Assembly (NCBI GenBank): GCA_020725675.1
Contig: DYEP01000122.1
Coordinates: forward strand, 1 to 40,878
Length of the DNA: 40,878 nucleotides
Source of the DNA: Symbiobacterium sp.
GTDB lineage: Bacteria > Bacillota > Sulfobacillia > DUSP01 > DYEP01
Direction: 5' to 3'
The translations under genes were made by a program, and so were the position numbers. The stretch's first letter is position 1; the number at the start of each line of letters is the position of its first letter. Below are positions 22,327 through 32,403 of the stretch, piece by piece. The notes beneath the pieces are model-generated. The model saw only the letters and a program-made list of their open reading frames with translations, was not told the DNA's origin and made no database searches.

Positions 22327-24192
22327 TCACTCCGCCTGTCTTAATAAGTCCTCGTATGTGAATACGTCGTTGATGTACACTTTGAGCCGGGCCTCTCTGC
22401 CGTACCAGTTGACCACGAGCCTGAATACATCCCCTGGACGATGGCGTTCATCATAGACGGTTCTGGATCCGGTCACGTCCACGATCTCGATCCTGACCCC
22501 GACAGACTCTGAACCTCCTCGCGGCACGGCAATAGTGATCATTCTTGAGTTAGCCGGTACTCCGCCCTTAGCAACCACAAGATTCACGGTGTCGCCAACG
22601 GACAGTTCTGCGCCAGGCGGCGGGTCGGTGGTGATCACCACACCCTCCTGGAAATCTGGATTCTCTTCGTAGACAACCTTTCCTGGCACTAGCCCGAGCT
22701 CCAGAAGCCTTGCTTCAGCCTCTTCGAGCTTAAGGCCCGTAAAGCTTGGAAGCAGCACCGGTACAGGTTCAGGCCCCTTGCTGAGCACCAGGTCAACCAG
22801 CGTGCCCTTCGGCACAGGCATACCAGGTCTCGGGGTCTGCGAAATCACCGAGTCCTCCGGAATGACATCGTCATGCTCATACACCACGCCTCCAAACTCC
22901 AACCCCTCGGCCCTCAGTAGCAAATCTGCTTCTCGAAAAGGTTTCCCGGTGAGATCAGGTACTATGACCACCTCGGGCCCCCTGCTCAACACTAAGCTGA
23001 TCTCCCGGCCCTGTCTGACAAGTTCACCAGCTTCGGGGGTCTGTGAAAGCACATGACCTTCCGGGATAGCATCATCAAACCTCTGCGCAACCACAGCCGA
23101 TCGTAACCCTTTTTGCCTTAATGTAGTCTCAGCCTCGTGCAGCGCCACGCCCGTTACATCTGGCACCTCCACCGTGGGCACGTTCAACCAGTTCAAGAAC
23201 TCCCTGGCAGCCAGGCCCACCACGACCACAGCAATTGTGAATAGTACCAGCCAAATGTACCAAAAAGCGTTTCGCCTTCTTCCGGATGGGTTGCGCTTTG
23301 CGGCCTTCCCCACTGCAGCTCCTCCTTCTTGCTTGGCGGGTACTTCAAACCGTGGACGAACATCCTGCCAACCGCCATGTTTCTTTTGAAAGGACACGAG
23401 GTCATCCAACATCTCTCTTGCGGATTGGTATCGCATGCCCGGGTCCTTTTCCAGAGCCTTCATAACGATAGCATCCAGTTCTTCCGGAATCTGCCTGACA
23501 TCCCTGGGGGGGCGCACATCGTCGTGAACATGTTTCATCGCAATGTTGAACGCGGTATCGCCATCAAACGGTACCGAGCCCGTAAGCATCTCATACAATA
23601 CGACTCCGAGAGAGTAGATATCAGATTTCTCGCCGGTGAACCTTCCTCTGGCTTGCTCCGGCGAAAAATAGTGCACTGAGCCGATTACAGTACCAGTGTG
23701 CGTGAGAGTGGAGTCGGTGGCTGCTCTTGCAATCCCAAAATCAGTCACCTTCACGTCACCGTCGGCGGTGAGGAGGATGTTGTGGGGCTTTATATCCCGG
23801 TGGATCACCTTTCGTCTGTGCGCGTGGTCTAACGCTTCGCAAATATCTATGCAGATCTGTACGGCTTGCATCACGTCGAGAGGACCTTGGGTTCGGACCA
23901 AATCTTTTAGTGTCTGGCCCTCAACGTACTCCATCACGATGTAGTGAATGTCATCCTCCTTGCCAACATCATATATGTTCACGATGTTCGGGTGGCAAAG
24001 ACTCGCAGCTGCCTGTGCCTCTCTCCGGAAGCGTTCCACGAAATCCTCATCACCGGCGTACTGGTCGCGAAGCACCTTGACCGCAACTGGGCGGTTTAAA
24101 AAATCATCGTGCGCCTTAAACACCAGCGCCATCCCGCCCCCGCCGATCTTTTGCAGTATCTCATACCTGTTGCCCAGTTTCTTGCCGATCAA
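22327..24192 (-). CDS. prkC: PASTA-domain Ser/Thr protein kinase (PrkC/StkP type)
   Basis: A 621-residue membrane Ser/Thr kinase that senses muropeptides or lipid II and controls growth, cell wall and, in Bacillus, spore germination. The kinase domain shows IGGGGMALV (16-24), the lysine in AVKVL, HRDIKPHN, DFG and SPEQARG. One transmembrane helix (FWYIWLVLFTIAVVVVGLAA) lies near residue 310. Three PASTA domains follow (VPDVTG, VPDLTG and LPSFTG starts), then a C-terminal beta domain of about 70 residues. The start is the TTG at 24192: GGAGGTGAG lies 6 nt before it and it overlaps the phosphatase stop as TTGA. The extra 57 codons upstream overlap the phosphatase gene. Confidence 0.96.
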   Translation of the reverse strand: MIGKKLGNRYEILQKIGGGGMALVFKAHDDFLNRPVAVKVLRDQYAGDEDFVERFRREAQAAASLCHPNIVNIYDVGKEDDIHYIVMEYVEGQTLKDLVRTQGPLDVMQAVQICIDICEALDHAHRRKVIHRDIKPHNILLTADGDVKVTDFGIARAATDSTLTHTGTVIGSVHYFSPEQARGRFTGEKSDIYSLGVVLYEMLTGSVPFDGDTAFNIAMKHVHDDVRPPRDVRQIPEELDAIVMKALEKDPGMRYQSAREMLDDLVSFQKKHGGWQDVRPRFEVPAKQEGGAAVGKAAKRNPSGRRRNAFWYIWLVLFTIAVVVVGLAAREFLNWLNVPTVEVPDVTGVALHEAETTLRQKGLRSAVVAQRFDDAIPEGHVLSQTPEAGELVRQGREISLVLSRGPEVVIVPDLTGKPFREADLLLRAEGLEFGGVVYEHDDVIPEDSVISQTPRPGMPVPKGTLVDLVLSKGPEPVPVLLPSFTGLKLEEAEARLLELGLVPGKVVYEENPDFQEGVVITTDPPPGAELSVGDTVNLVVAKGGVPANSRMITIAVPRGGSESVGVRIEIVDVTGSRTVYDERHRPGDVFRLVVNWYGREARLKVYINDVFTYEDLLRQAE

Positions 24193-24929
24193 GATGCGCT
24201 CACCTCCGGAATGCGCGCCAGCACAACTGTGATGTTGTCGTAGCCTCCGCGCAAATTTGCCAAGTGGATGAGCTCGGATGCCGCCCATTCCAGATCGCAG
24301 TGATTCTGCAACACTCTTAAAATCTCCTGCTCCGACAACATATTCGAGAGCCCATCTGTGCATAGAAGCAGCGTATCCCCTGCACGCATCGACAGCGTGA
24401 CCAGGTCCGCATCAACGTGGGCATAGGCGCCGGCCGCCCTGGTCAGTACGCTCCTTTGCGGATGACTTTGTGCCTCCTCCTGACTCAGCTGCCCTTTTTG
24501 CACCATCTCAGCTACGACTGAGTGGTCGTTGGTAACCTGGATGAGGCGTGCATCCCTCATCAGGTAAGCCCTGCTGTCTCCCACGTGCGCTACGTAGGCT
24601 GTCAACCCGTCTATGACGCACGCAGTCAAAGTGGTGCCCATACCAGACAGGTCAGCGCACAATCTGGAGCGCTCGAAGATGGACTTGTTGGCTGCGGAAA
24701 ACGCTACTCGCAGCAGTCCCTCCCAGTCCGCCCCCGGTCTGGCGGCTGTCTTCATCGTATCCCAAACCACCTTCACAGCCAGCTCGGACGCCACCTCACC
24801 CGCCTGGCAACCCCCCATCCCGTCAGCAACCACGAGCAGACAGGCACCTTCACACAGCATGTCCACCTTGTAGCTGTCCTCGTTCGAAGGTCGAACTTGC
24901 CCTGTGTGAGACTTCCCGACAAATCTCAC
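24189..24929 (-). CDS. prpC: PP2C-family protein phosphatase (PrpC/Stp)
   Basis: A 246-residue metal-dependent Ser/Thr phosphatase, the partner that reverses the adjacent kinase. Motifs: SHTGQVRPSNEDSY, VVADGMGGCQAGEVAS with the metal-binding aspartates, GMGTTLTA, VAHVGDSRAYL, TNDHS, LLLCTDGLSNML and GGYDNITVV. I chose the GTG at 24929; GGAGG lies 10 nt upstream and the codon overlaps the rlmN stop as GTGA. Kinase and phosphatase are also linked by a 4-nt overlap, which fits matched expression. Confidence 0.95.
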   Translation of the reverse strand: MRFVGKSHTGQVRPSNEDSYKVDMLCEGACLLVVADGMGGCQAGEVASELAVKVVWDTMKTAARPGADWEGLLRVAFSAANKSIFERSRLCADLSGMGTTLTACVIDGLTAYVAHVGDSRAYLMRDARLIQVTNDHSVVAEMVQKGQLSQEEAQSHPQRSVLTRAAGAYAHVDADLVTLSMRAGDTLLLCTDGLSNMLSEQEILRVLQNHCDLEWAASELIHLANLRGGYDNITVVLARIPEVSAS

Positions 24930-25972
24930 TCCGTTTCCACCTCCGCTTGCCCGCGCCTCAATTGGCCGCAAGCCGCCTGGATTTCTCCTCCCATCTCTCT
25001 CCTTATGGTCACAGGAATACCCATCTTTGAAAGCACTGCGGAGAAACGCTCTATCGCAGCCCTATCGGATGGGGCAAACGGCCTCCCCGGTATGACGTTC
25101 CACGCGATCAAGTTCACGTGACAGAGGCTCCCAGAAAGCAGCGCCGCAAGCTTACGGGCATGCTCTGGACGGTCGTTTAGGTCCTTCAGCATAATATACT
25201 CGTATGACACGCGTCTGCCCGTTACCTTTCCGTATTGTCGTCCCGCGGCCACAACCTGTTCCACTGGATAACGTCTATTGATAGGCATGAGCCGGTCGCG
25301 AAGTGCGTTATCCGTTGCGTGCAGCGAGATACTCAGCGTCACCGCTAACTGCTCTGACTGCAGCCTCTCGATCTTGGGTACGAGACCGCACGTGGACACC
25401 GTGATCCGTCTTTGGCCGATGCCCAGATATTCTCCAAAGAGCCGGATGGCACAAACTACCGCATCGTAGTTGTCCAGGGGTTCACCAGTGCCCATGATGG
25501 TGACATGAGACACCCGCTGTCTCTGAACATCAAGGTCCTTTTGAATCAGGAGCACCTGTGCGATGATCTCCCAGGCCAGCAAATCCCTCTTTTTGCCCCC
25601 AACGGCGGACGCGCAGAACAAACAGCCCATGCCGCACCCCACTTGCGTCGATACGCATACGGCGTGGCCGTAATGATATTGCATGAGTACGCTCTCGACA
25701 GTGTCACCATCTTCAAGAGCGAACAGGTATTTGGTGGTGTGGCGCGCCGATTGTCTTTTCAACACTACAGGTACTCTTATGCAAGCATCCGCAAGAAGGC
25801 GGCGGATGAGCCTCTGCGGCAAGTTGCTCATAGCAGTAAAGTCGAAGACTCTCTTTTTGTACACCCAGTCGATGATCTGTCCGGCCCTGAATTTCTGTTC
25901 CCCCAGGGTCTCCAAGAAGTGCTCAAGCTCATTTCTCTGCATAGCCAGGATGTTACGCTTGATCCCGACCAC
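24926..25972 (-). CDS. rlmN: Dual-specificity rRNA/tRNA C2-methyladenosine methyltransferase
   Basis: A 348-residue radical SAM enzyme that methylates A2503 of 23S rRNA and A37 of some tRNAs. The cluster-binding motif is CGMGCLFC (Cys113, 117, 120). VCVSTQVGC, GTGEPLDNYD, SLHATDN and the methyl-carrying C-terminal cysteine in ACGQLRRG are present. The start is a GTG with GGAGG 4 nt upstream; it overlaps the end of rsmB by 20 nt. An internal ATG (residue 11) is the alternative. It belongs to a run of RNA-modification and translation genes. Confidence 0.96.
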   Translation of the reverse strand: MVGIKRNILAMQRNELEHFLETLGEQKFRAGQIIDWVYKKRVFDFTAMSNLPQRLIRRLLADACIRVPVVLKRQSARHTTKYLFALEDGDTVESVLMQYHYGHAVCVSTQVGCGMGCLFCASAVGGKKRDLLAWEIIAQVLLIQKDLDVQRQRVSHVTIMGTGEPLDNYDAVVCAIRLFGEYLGIGQRRITVSTCGLVPKIERLQSEQLAVTLSISLHATDNALRDRLMPINRRYPVEQVVAAGRQYGKVTGRRVSYEYIMLKDLNDRPEHARKLAALLSGSLCHVNLIAWNVIPGRPFAPSDRAAIERFSAVLSKMGIPVTIRREMGGEIQAACGQLRRGQAEVETE

Positions 25973-27296
25973 CCCGCCTCATCCGGAACATAAAGAAGCC
26001 ATCAGTCCCTTGCAACGAAGGAGTCAACCGTGCCATGCAAGAGCCAGGCTCTGCCCCGGGGAAGCCTTCAGGTAGCGCATCCGGATGGAAATCGGACGAC
26101 GCGAGGAATGCCTCTATGACCTCTTCGTTTTCAATAGGGCTGAGCGTACACGTGCTGTAGACGAGAATCCCTCCGGGTCTTACCCATTTCGAGGCTGCAG
26201 CCAGGATCTCCTTTTGGAGCACCGCGAGCCCCCTTATATCCCTCATGCTACGGCTCCACTTTATGTCAGGGTTTCTCCGAATGACACCAAGCCCGGAACA
26301 CGGCGCATCTACTAGCACCCTGTCGGCAAGCTGTACGTCGCGCAGCTTTTTAGCGTCGGATACGGCGCACCGGACACATGTCACGCCCAGACGCGCGCAG
26401 TTTTCGCGCACTTTGCCGATCCTCTCCTCCGAGATGTCCAGGGCAAGTATCTCCCCTTCATTGCCCATCAGCGCCGCCATGTGCGTTGTCTTTCCCCCGG
26501 GCGCGCTGCAGGCGTCAATAATGCGCTCTCGGGGTCCTGGCGCCACCGCCAGACTCACCAACATGGATGCCTCGTCCTGAACAAAGAAGTAGCCGTTCTC
26601 GTACAGATCGGTGTCCATAATACCCGCCGGGTTCTTTACAACAAGCGCTTCGGGTGCGATCTCTCCCGGAACGCACTCAAATCCTCTCTGGGCCAGTGAC
26701 AAGGCAAGCGACGTCCGGTCTGTCTTCAGCGTGTTGGTCCTGATCGTAAATGGCGGGACCCGGTTGTTCGCACAAAGCAGCGACTCCAAGTCGCGGCAAT
26801 CCATGTAATCCAGCCAGTATGAGACCAGCCAGTCCGGGTGGGAGTAACATACCCCAAGATGCTTGACCAGATTCTCGCTGCGGGAAGGCAGTGAGAGGCT
26901 TCGACGGTTTCTTATCACACCCCTCAGGCAGCCGTTCACAAATCCAGGCACTCCCGGCCTACCTGGACACACGCGTCTCGCCAGGCTTACCGCCTCGTGT
27001 ACGGCAGCAAAGTCCGGCACTCTGTCAAGGAACAGGATCTGGTAGCATGACAGCCTGAGCAGGTCCAGCACGTCAGGATGGAGCGAGCGCACGCTTCTCC
27101 GGGCTGATGCCTCAATGTGGTAGTCGAGGAGACGACGGTGCCTCAAAGTACCGTACACCACCTCGCGTACAAGCGAGGCATCCTCGCGTTTCAGGTCCGT
27201 TACGGCCATGAGGTCAATCAGGGCGTCGTCAAGGAATCGGCCAGACCGCACCTGCTTTAGTATGGATAGCATGATTTCCCTGGAGTTCACCCTCAA
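25953..27296 (-). CDS. rsmB: 16S rRNA m5C967 methyltransferase
   Basis: A 447-residue SAM-dependent methyltransferase with an N-terminal NusB-like RNA-binding domain (VNSREIMLSILKQV, YGTLRHRRLLDYHI) and a C-terminal Rossmann domain. Motifs: IIDACSAPGGKTTHMA (SAM), ALDISEERI, VDAPCSGLGVIRRNPDIKW with the first cysteine, and VYSTCTLSPIENE with the catalytic cysteine. The TTG start has only a modest AGG upstream; GTG at codon 3 or ATG at codon 9 are possible. The C-terminus FMFRMRRGG is typical. It overlaps rlmN. Confidence 0.95.
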   Translation of the reverse strand: MRVNSREIMLSILKQVRSGRFLDDALIDLMAVTDLKREDASLVREVVYGTLRHRRLLDYHIEASARRSVRSLHPDVLDLLRLSCYQILFLDRVPDFAAVHEAVSLARRVCPGRPGVPGFVNGCLRGVIRNRRSLSLPSRSENLVKHLGVCYSHPDWLVSYWLDYMDCRDLESLLCANNRVPPFTIRTNTLKTDRTSLALSLAQRGFECVPGEIAPEALVVKNPAGIMDTDLYENGYFFVQDEASMLVSLAVAPGPRERIIDACSAPGGKTTHMAALMGNEGEILALDISEERIGKVRENCARLGVTCVRCAVSDAKKLRDVQLADRVLVDAPCSGLGVIRRNPDIKWSRSMRDIRGLAVLQKEILAAASKWVRPGGILVYSTCTLSPIENEEVIEAFLASSDFHPDALPEGFPGAEPGSCMARLTPSLQGTDGFFMFRMRRGGRDQA

Positions 27297-27327
27297 TACC
27301 TGCCAGTCCTCACAAGGATGTGTTAGG

Positions 27328-27411
27328 TCAAAAGCATAAAAAAGGAAAAAACGCCGCGGCCAGCGCGTAAGTAAGCGCCGGCCAGGCGAACCAAACGAAA
27401 AGCCGTATCAT
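27328..27411 (-). CDS. Putative 27-residue hydrophobic peptide coupled to the Zn protease
   Basis: A short frame whose ATG overlaps the stop of the metallopeptidase gene as ATGA. It starts MIRLFVWFAWPALTYALAAA and ends FFPFLCF: a single membrane-spanning stretch with one charge at the start. GAGGGG lies about 9 nt before the ATG, inside the protease gene. It fills most of the gap to rsmB. I know no family for it. The GC-rich inverted repeat GGCCGGCGC/GCGCTGGCC followed by T runs within it could instead be a weak terminator, so coding is unproven. Confidence 0.35.
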   Translation of the reverse strand: MIRLFVWFAWPALTYALAAAFFPFLCF

Positions 27412-28091
27412 CTGCGCCTGCCCCTCAACATGAGCAACCGCAACAGCTGAGCCACAGCTACGGCAGTCGCCGCAACGTACGTCAACGCTGCAGCACTCAG
27501 TACCTCGCGCACGGGGCCCACTTCTTCCCTTGAGATATATCCTCCTGATTCAAGCAAAGCCAGCGCCCTGGCCGACGCGTTGTATTCAACCGGCAGTGTG
27601 ACCAGCTGGAATAGCACCGCGCCCGCGAAGAAGAATATGCCGAGTGTCATTAGTGCATCGAAATTAAATAAAAAGCCGATTAGAAAAAGCGGGACCGCGG
27701 CCTGGGAACCCAGTTGTGCTACCGGAAGCAGGCTGTTTCTTAATCCGAGCGGCATGTAGCCGACGTCGTGCTGTATCGCGTGCCCCACTTCATGCGCTGC
27801 CACACCCAGCGCCGCCACAGACACCCTGTCATACACCTGAGGCGACAGTCTGAGCGTCCTGTGCCTTGGGTCATAATGGTCTCCAAGCGTATGGGGGATC
27901 CTCTCTACTGATATATCCCCGAGCCCCGCCTGGTGCAGGAGTTCAGACGCCACCTCCGCTCCGGTCTTTCTGCTTTGCGCCCACCGCCTCGAGTAACGTT
28001 CAAATGTACCGTTCACTCTGCTCTGTGCCCATAATGCGAATATGAGGGCGGGTAGCACGAGCAGGATGTAACCCGAATCAAAAACGTACAT
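27408..28091 (-). CDS. Neutral zinc metallopeptidase (YugP type)
   Basis: A 227-residue membrane-bound zinc peptidase of the Zn_peptidase_2 family. The catalytic motif is AAHEVGHAIQH. A hydrophobic N-terminal segment (YILLVLPALIFALWAQS) and further segments after the motif (AAVPLFLIGFLFNF, LGIFFFAGAVLFQLVTL) anchor it, with VEYNASARALALLE near the end. A C-terminal segment LTYVAATAVAVAQLLRLL is also hydrophobic. I chose the ATG at 28091, with GGGGGG 7 nt upstream, over a TTG two codons earlier. It lies between fmt and rsmB, where many Clostridia keep this gene. Its substrate is unknown. Confidence 0.92.
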   Translation of the reverse strand: MYVFDSGYILLVLPALIFALWAQSRVNGTFERYSRRWAQSRKTGAEVASELLHQAGLGDISVERIPHTLGDHYDPRHRTLRLSPQVYDRVSVAALGVAAHEVGHAIQHDVGYMPLGLRNSLLPVAQLGSQAAVPLFLIGFLFNFDALMTLGIFFFAGAVLFQLVTLPVEYNASARALALLESGGYISREEVGPVREVLSAAALTYVAATAVAVAQLLRLLMLRGRRR

Positions 28092-28121
28092 AACCAAACC
28101 CCCCGTTTTCCCCAGCAGAAG

Positions 28122-29048
28122 TCACTCCAAACCAAGAATCGCACCTTCCCGTGCACGGTAGCCTCGCAGGAATTCATGAACCTTCATCCGGCGTTTCCCC
28201 TCAGGTTGTACCTCGTGTACGCTGACTATGCCGCCCATGCCGGCAATGTGCAATATGCCGTCTTGCGCATCCGCCACAATGATGCAACCGGGCTGTGCGT
28301 CATGTCTGCAGGTAATAAACTTTCCACCAAACAGCTTTAGTTTCCTGCCTGAAAACAGAGTATAGGCACCCGGAGCAGGATCGAGCGCTCGGATCTGCCT
28401 GGCGATATATTCCGCAGGCCGGTACCAGTCGATTCGCTCTTCTTCCGGGGTAATGGCAGCCGCGTAGCTGGCCTCCTCTTCCCGCTGCGGGATCCTTTTG
28501 GCCGTGCCCGTACACAGTGCATCGAAATTAGCCAATAATAGTGATGCGCCCACTCTTGAGAGAACTGCCTCAAGTTCCCCTCTTGAGCATTCCCCGATTG
28601 GCACCTCCTCACGGGCTATGATATCGCCTGCATCCATGCGCTCATTCATAAAATACAGGGTGACCCCGGTGGTCGCTTTGCCGTCCATGATCGCCCTGTG
28701 AATAGGCGCCGGCCCGCGGTACTCGGGTAACAGCGACGGATGTATGTTCACACATCCAAGCGGCGGTACGTTGAGCACGTCTTCGGGCAGGATGACACCG
28801 TACGCAGCAGTGACTACGAGCTCTGGCGCAATCTGCTCCACCACATGAACTAGTTCCTTGCGGTTTGAAGGTGTAAATACTGACAATCCCATCTCACATG
28901 CAGCCTCTGCAACCGGAGTGGGCATCGGCTTTCTGCCTCGCCCTTTGGGCTTTGCCGGACGGGTGACCACCTGGACGTCTGCGACGCTAGCCAGCACCTG
29001 CAAAGGAGCGATGGCGAACTCAGGACTCCCCATGAAGACTACGCTCAA
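28122..29048 (-). CDS. fmt: Methionyl-tRNA formyltransferase
   Basis: A 308-residue enzyme that formylates the initiator Met-tRNA using 10-formyl-tetrahydrofolate. The N-terminal [15 protein letters not shown], the catalytic loop [20 protein letters not shown] with Asn and His, and MDAGDII with the essential Asp are conserved. The C-terminal OB-like domain ([15 protein letters not shown]) follows. The ATG overlaps the def stop by 4 nt. The def-fmt pair adds and removes the formyl group and is kept together in most bacteria. Confidence 0.96.
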   Translation of the reverse strand: MSVVFMGSPEFAIAPLQVLASVADVQVVTRPAKPKGRGRKPMPTPVAEAACEMGLSVFTPSNRKELVHVVEQIAPELVVTAAYGVILPEDVLNVPPLGCVNIHPSLLPEYRGPAPIHRAIMDGKATTGVTLYFMNERMDAGDIIAREEVPIGECSRGELEAVLSRVGASLLLANFDALCTGTAKRIPQREEEASYAAAITPEEERIDWYRPAEYIARQIRALDPAPGAYTLFSGRKLKLFGGKFITCRHDAQPGCIIVADAQDGILHIAGMGGIVSVHEVQPEGKRRMKVHEFLRGYRAREGAILGLE

Positions 29049-29536
29049 ATCGACCCTTCCTCTCTCCGTTCCATCTCCTCCACCTCCGACGGTTCAAGCA
29101 GCCTCCTCGCCTTATCAAGGAAGAGTATGCCGTCAAGGTGATCGATCTCATGCTGTAGCGCACGGGAGAGCAATCCATCCCCGTCCACCCATATCTTCTT
29201 GCCAAAACGGTCCAGCGCGGCTACCTTCACAGTGGCGGACCGCTCCACTTCACCGTACACTCCGGGACAACTGAGGCAACCCTCGATGCCCACCTCAGAT
29301 CCTTCCGCCGCTATGATCTCAGGATTTATGAGCTCTATAAGCCCGTCTCCACAGTCGATAACTACAAGCCTCTTTGACACGCCCACCTGAGGCGCAGCAA
29401 GACCCACACCGTGTGCCTTATACATTGCGCTCGCCATCGAATCGAGCAACTGCCTTGTGCCCTTGCCGATCTTCAGTACGGGTCTTGCCCTCACCCGCAG
29501 CACAGGATCCCCCAGTTTCCTTATCACGTGCTCCAA
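29045..29536 (-). CDS. def: Peptide deformylase
   Basis: A 163-residue metallo-hydrolase that removes the N-formyl group from new proteins. All three motifs are present: [17 protein letters not shown] (metal-binding Cys) and QHEIDHLDG. The frame is open 50 codons further upstream, but that stretch overlaps priA and is Arg/Gly-rich. I chose the TTG at 29536, with GGGGGG 6 nt upstream, giving [14 protein letters not shown], the usual N-terminus; a GTG three codons later is possible. It starts 11 nt after the priA stop. Confidence 0.95.
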   Translation of the reverse strand: MEHVIRKLGDPVLRVRARPVLKIGKGTRQLLDSMASAMYKAHGVGLAAPQVGVSKRLVVIDCGDGLIELINPEIIAAEGSEVGIEGCLSCPGVYGEVERSATVKVAALDRFGKKIWVDGDGLLSRALQHEIDHLDGILFLDKARRLLEPSEVEEMERREEGSI

Positions 29537-29547
29537 GCAAAGCCCCC

Positions 29548-31968
29548 CTACATCAGGTTCAACGGGTCCACGTCCACCGTCAGGGTGACGTCGTGTGCGT
29601 TTGTATACCGTTCCGCGCTCTCCACTATTTCTCTTACGGGCGCTGTGATATCCGCGTCCAAGGGTCCGCGCGCCAGGAGCATCCACCTGTAGCGTCCCCT
29701 AATCTGCCAGACGGGTGCAGTGACAGGCCCCAGAACTTCAACTCCCTTATTCCTTAAGAGCTCAGTAATTCTCCGCGACCACGCCTCCGCCCTCCTGTCG
29801 GAAGTTGCGCCTACCACTATACTCACCATCCGGACAAAAGGTGGAAACCCTGCGGTCTGCCGGTTTATCAGTTCCTCGGTGTAAAACGCATGATAATCAT
29901 GATTGGCTGCTGCCTTTATGCTGTAGTGTTCGGGGTTGTAAGATTGGATGATAACACGACCTGGCTCCTCGCCTCTACCCGCCCGGCCAGCGACCTGTAC
30001 TAGCAGGCAAAAGGTGCGCTCTGCAGCGCGAAAATCGGGGATATTGAGACTTGTGTCGGCGCTCAACACACCCACCAACGTCACCCCCGGTATATCAAGC
30101 CCCTTGGCAACCATCTGCGTGCCCACCAATATATCCGCCTCGCGGTTTTCAAATCGCTCGAGTATGCGCTGGTGGGACCCGCGCGTGCCGGTTGTATCTA
30201 CGTCCATCCTCAACACCCTGGCTGATGGAAATAGAGCTCGCACCTCTTCTTCAGCCCTTTGGGTGCCGAACCCGAGAAGACGTATCCCACGACCCGAGCA
30301 ATTTGGGCAGACGTCAGGTACAGCCCTTTCAAAGCCGCAATAGTGGCACACCATCTTCTCCCGGGTCTTGTGGTATACTAACGAGACGGAACAGTATGGG
30401 CATTTTGCACTATACCCGCATTCTGTGCATAGAACAAAAGTGGAAAACCCCCGCCTGTTCAAAAACAGTATCGCCTGGCCGCCCGCTGATAACGTCTGGG
30501 CCAGCGCGTCGCGAAGGGTGCTTCCCACGATTCCCAGCCTGGGCCCATCGCCCCTCATGTCCACTACTGAAACAGTGGGGAGTGGTCTGTCATCCACTCT
30601 GGTCCGCATGAACACAGTTTCGTACTCGCCTTTTGTTGCTTTGTAGTATGATTCCAAAGAAGGCGTAGCTGACCCGAGCACAACTCGTGCGCCCTCTTGC
30701 CTTCCGCGCCATATGGCGACTTCCCTGGCATGGTACCGCGGCACACAAGACTGTTTGTACGTAGTCTCGTGTTCTTCATCCACTACCACCAGCCCGAGCT
30801 TGGGTACTTGGGCAAACACGGCGGATCGCGCGCCCACCACCACCCTCGCGCGGCCTAGTTTCGCTCTCGTCCATTCGTCGTAGCGCTCGCCCGCTGACAG
30901 CATGGAGTGCAGCACCGCTACTTCTTTACCGAATCGCGACGTAAGCGCCCGCACCATCTGGGGCGTGAGCGAAATCTCGGGCACCAGCATGATCGCACTG
31001 TTCCCCGCTGCTATTGTATCCTCTATGGCCCTCTGGTACACTTCGGTCTTGCCGCTGCCCGTGACCCCAAACAGCAGCACAGGCCTGTCAGCCTGTTTTA
31101 TTACCCGGTAGGCTTCGCTCTGTTCAGGCGTAAGTTGTGGAACAAGTCCGCTTTTCCACCGCGGCGCAGCGGGAGTTCTGAAATCCCTGACAGAAGACTC
31201 TCTCACATACCCCTTCCGGATCAGCGCCCTGACCACCGCCCGGCATTCGCCTGCGCGAGCATTCAGTTCTTGCGCAGTCATCTCCCCTTCCAAACAGAGA
31301 ATTTCAAGTACCTGTGCCTGCCTCGGTGCACTGCGCCTGAGCGCATGAAGACGTTCAGTGTCAGCAACAGCAGAAAACACGCGTGTCCGCTTTTCGCTGA
31401 CCCGCTGCTTTAGCGACGCGCTCTTTGAGATAGTGCCCGACTGCTGGAGCGCTCTTAATGCGCCAAGGTGGTTCTTTCCAAGTTCTCTGACCAGTTCCTT
31501 GAGGGTGCACTGACCACCCGCACCAAGTATGAATTCCAGCACCCTCCGTTGGCTCGCCGGGAGCAGGTCCGCCGCGCGAAGGGCCTCGTCGGGCTCTGAT
31601 TCCAATGTAATCAACGGATCGTCCTTTTGCCCGGTGCCAGGTTGAACAAAGCACCTGACGGTATCGGAAACAGAAGCGATGTAGTGGCCAGCCATTACAT
31701 GCGCGACGCTGATTGCAGCCGGCGACAGCACCGGCTCCTCTTCTACCAAATCTGAGATGTACTTCAGGTCAGCCACGCCTGGAGTTTCGGGGAAGCCCAC
31801 GACGTACCCTTGGACGACCCTGCCCCCGAACGGCACCAGCACTCTCTGGCCAAGGCGCACACTTAAAGACTCGGGTACTTTGTAATGGTAGAGTTTTAAC
31901 GAGGGCAGCCGGAGGTCGACTGCCACCTCTGCTATGGCTTCCAAAAATCCCCCTGGTGCAAAAGCCAT
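29548..31968 (-). CDS. priA: Primosomal protein N' (replication restart helicase)
   Basis: A 3'-5' helicase of about 800 residues that reloads the replisome at stalled forks. The N-terminal fork-binding domain begins [14 protein letters not shown]. The helicase core has Walker [12 protein letters not shown], Walker B VVDEEHE, the motif [10 protein letters not shown], and [12 protein letters not shown] with QVAGRAGRG. Between the helicase motifs lie eight zinc-binding cysteines ([13 protein letters not shown] to CHYCG and CPNC). The ATG at 31968 has no clear ribosome-binding site; a TTG eight codons on, behind AGGGGGAT, may be the true start. A roughly 430-nt leader with competing hairpins precedes it. 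Confidence 0.95.
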   Translation of the reverse strand: MAFAPGGFLEAIAEVAVDLRLPSLKLYHYKVPESLSVRLGQRVLVPFGGRVVQGYVVGFPETPGVADLKYISDLVEEEPVLSPAAISVAHVMAGHYIASVSDTVRCFVQPGTGQKDDPLITLESEPDEALRAADLLPASQRRVLEFILGAGGQCTLKELVRELGKNHLGALRALQQSGTISKSASLKQRVSEKRTRVFSAVADTERLHALRRSAPRQAQVLEILCLEGEMTAQELNARAGECRAVVRALIRKGYVRESSVRDFRTPAAPRWKSGLVPQLTPEQSEAYRVIKQADRPVLLFGVTGSGKTEVYQRAIEDTIAAGNSAIMLVPEISLTPQMVRALTSRFGKEVAVLHSMLSAGERYDEWTRAKLGRARVVVGARSAVFAQVPKLGLVVVDEEHETTYKQSCVPRYHAREVAIWRGRQEGARVVLGSATPSLESYYKATKGEYETVFMRTRVDDRPLPTVSVVDMRGDGPRLGIVGSTLRDALAQTLSAGGQAILFLNRRGFSTFVLCTECGYSAKCPYCSVSLVYHKTREKMVCHYCGFERAVPDVCPNCSGRGIRLLGFGTQRAEEEVRALFPSARVLRMDVDTTGTRGSHQRILERFENREADILVGTQMVAKGLDIPGVTLVGVLSADTSLNIPDFRAAERTFCLLVQVAGRAGRGEEPGRVIIQSYNPEHYSIKAAANHDYHAFYTEELINRQTAGFPPFVRMVSIVVGATSDRRAEAWSRRITELLRNKGVEVLGPVTAPVWQIRGRYRWMLLARGPLDADITAPVREIVESAERYTNAHDVTLTVDVDPLNLM

Positions 31969-32403
31969 GGACGCCTAACGAGTGATGGTTGCCATAGCCG
32001 GCCTCTCCATGACCAGGCCTTCACCTCCGTGGCTGGTACTTCCTGGGGTGACGGAGAGACCTCGGCCCCGGGAGTCGCACCCGGACGGAAGCACAGCTTA
32101 TTGACGCAAGACTCGTGAACCTCGACTTTGCGCCTTTTCCTTCCGCGATTTCAATGACGGCCTGCCGGTTTTACCGCACTCCAGCTAAACAGGGTCACCT
32201 ACTGCAGTAAAGCAGTCTTGGCAGCCCGCTTTACATTTCGGATCATCCCTTTTCCTCCCCCAGGTAAGGAATGCGTTCTCTCAACTAGCGACTGTTGTTC
32301 ATCGGTCTTGACCTGTGTGGTGATAGGCTATTCATCTTCGCCGCCCCTTGCAACCTGGCACTCACTTCACACGTCTTCACTTCTACTCTATCACAAAAGG
32401 GTG
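31969..32403 (-). other. Long non-coding leader upstream of priA
   Basis: No convincing protein is encoded here on either strand. On the minus strand GTGATAG (32394-32388) can pair with CTATCAC (32326-32320). Nearer priA, CTCTCCGT (32058-32051) can pair with ACGGAG (32030-32025) or with GGAGAG (32008-32003), but not both. A weak sigma-A pattern, TTGCTT-16-TAGAGT, starts in the terminator T-tract at about 32410. I match it to no riboswitch family. In many Clostridia coaBC, sometimes with metK, occupies this position. Confidence 0.4.

Noticed and set aside
31981-32100. Resemblance of the priA leader to an S-box (GGCTATGGCAACC)
   Set aside because: The k-turn and pseudoknot blocks of SAM-I are absent; only a short GGCAACC-like string matches.
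32320-32394. Resemblance of the priA leader to a lysine riboswitch (GTGATAG stem, AAGGGGCGGCGAAG)
   Set aside because: Only one stem and one short block match; the other conserved lysine-aptamer blocks are missing and priA is not a lysine gene.
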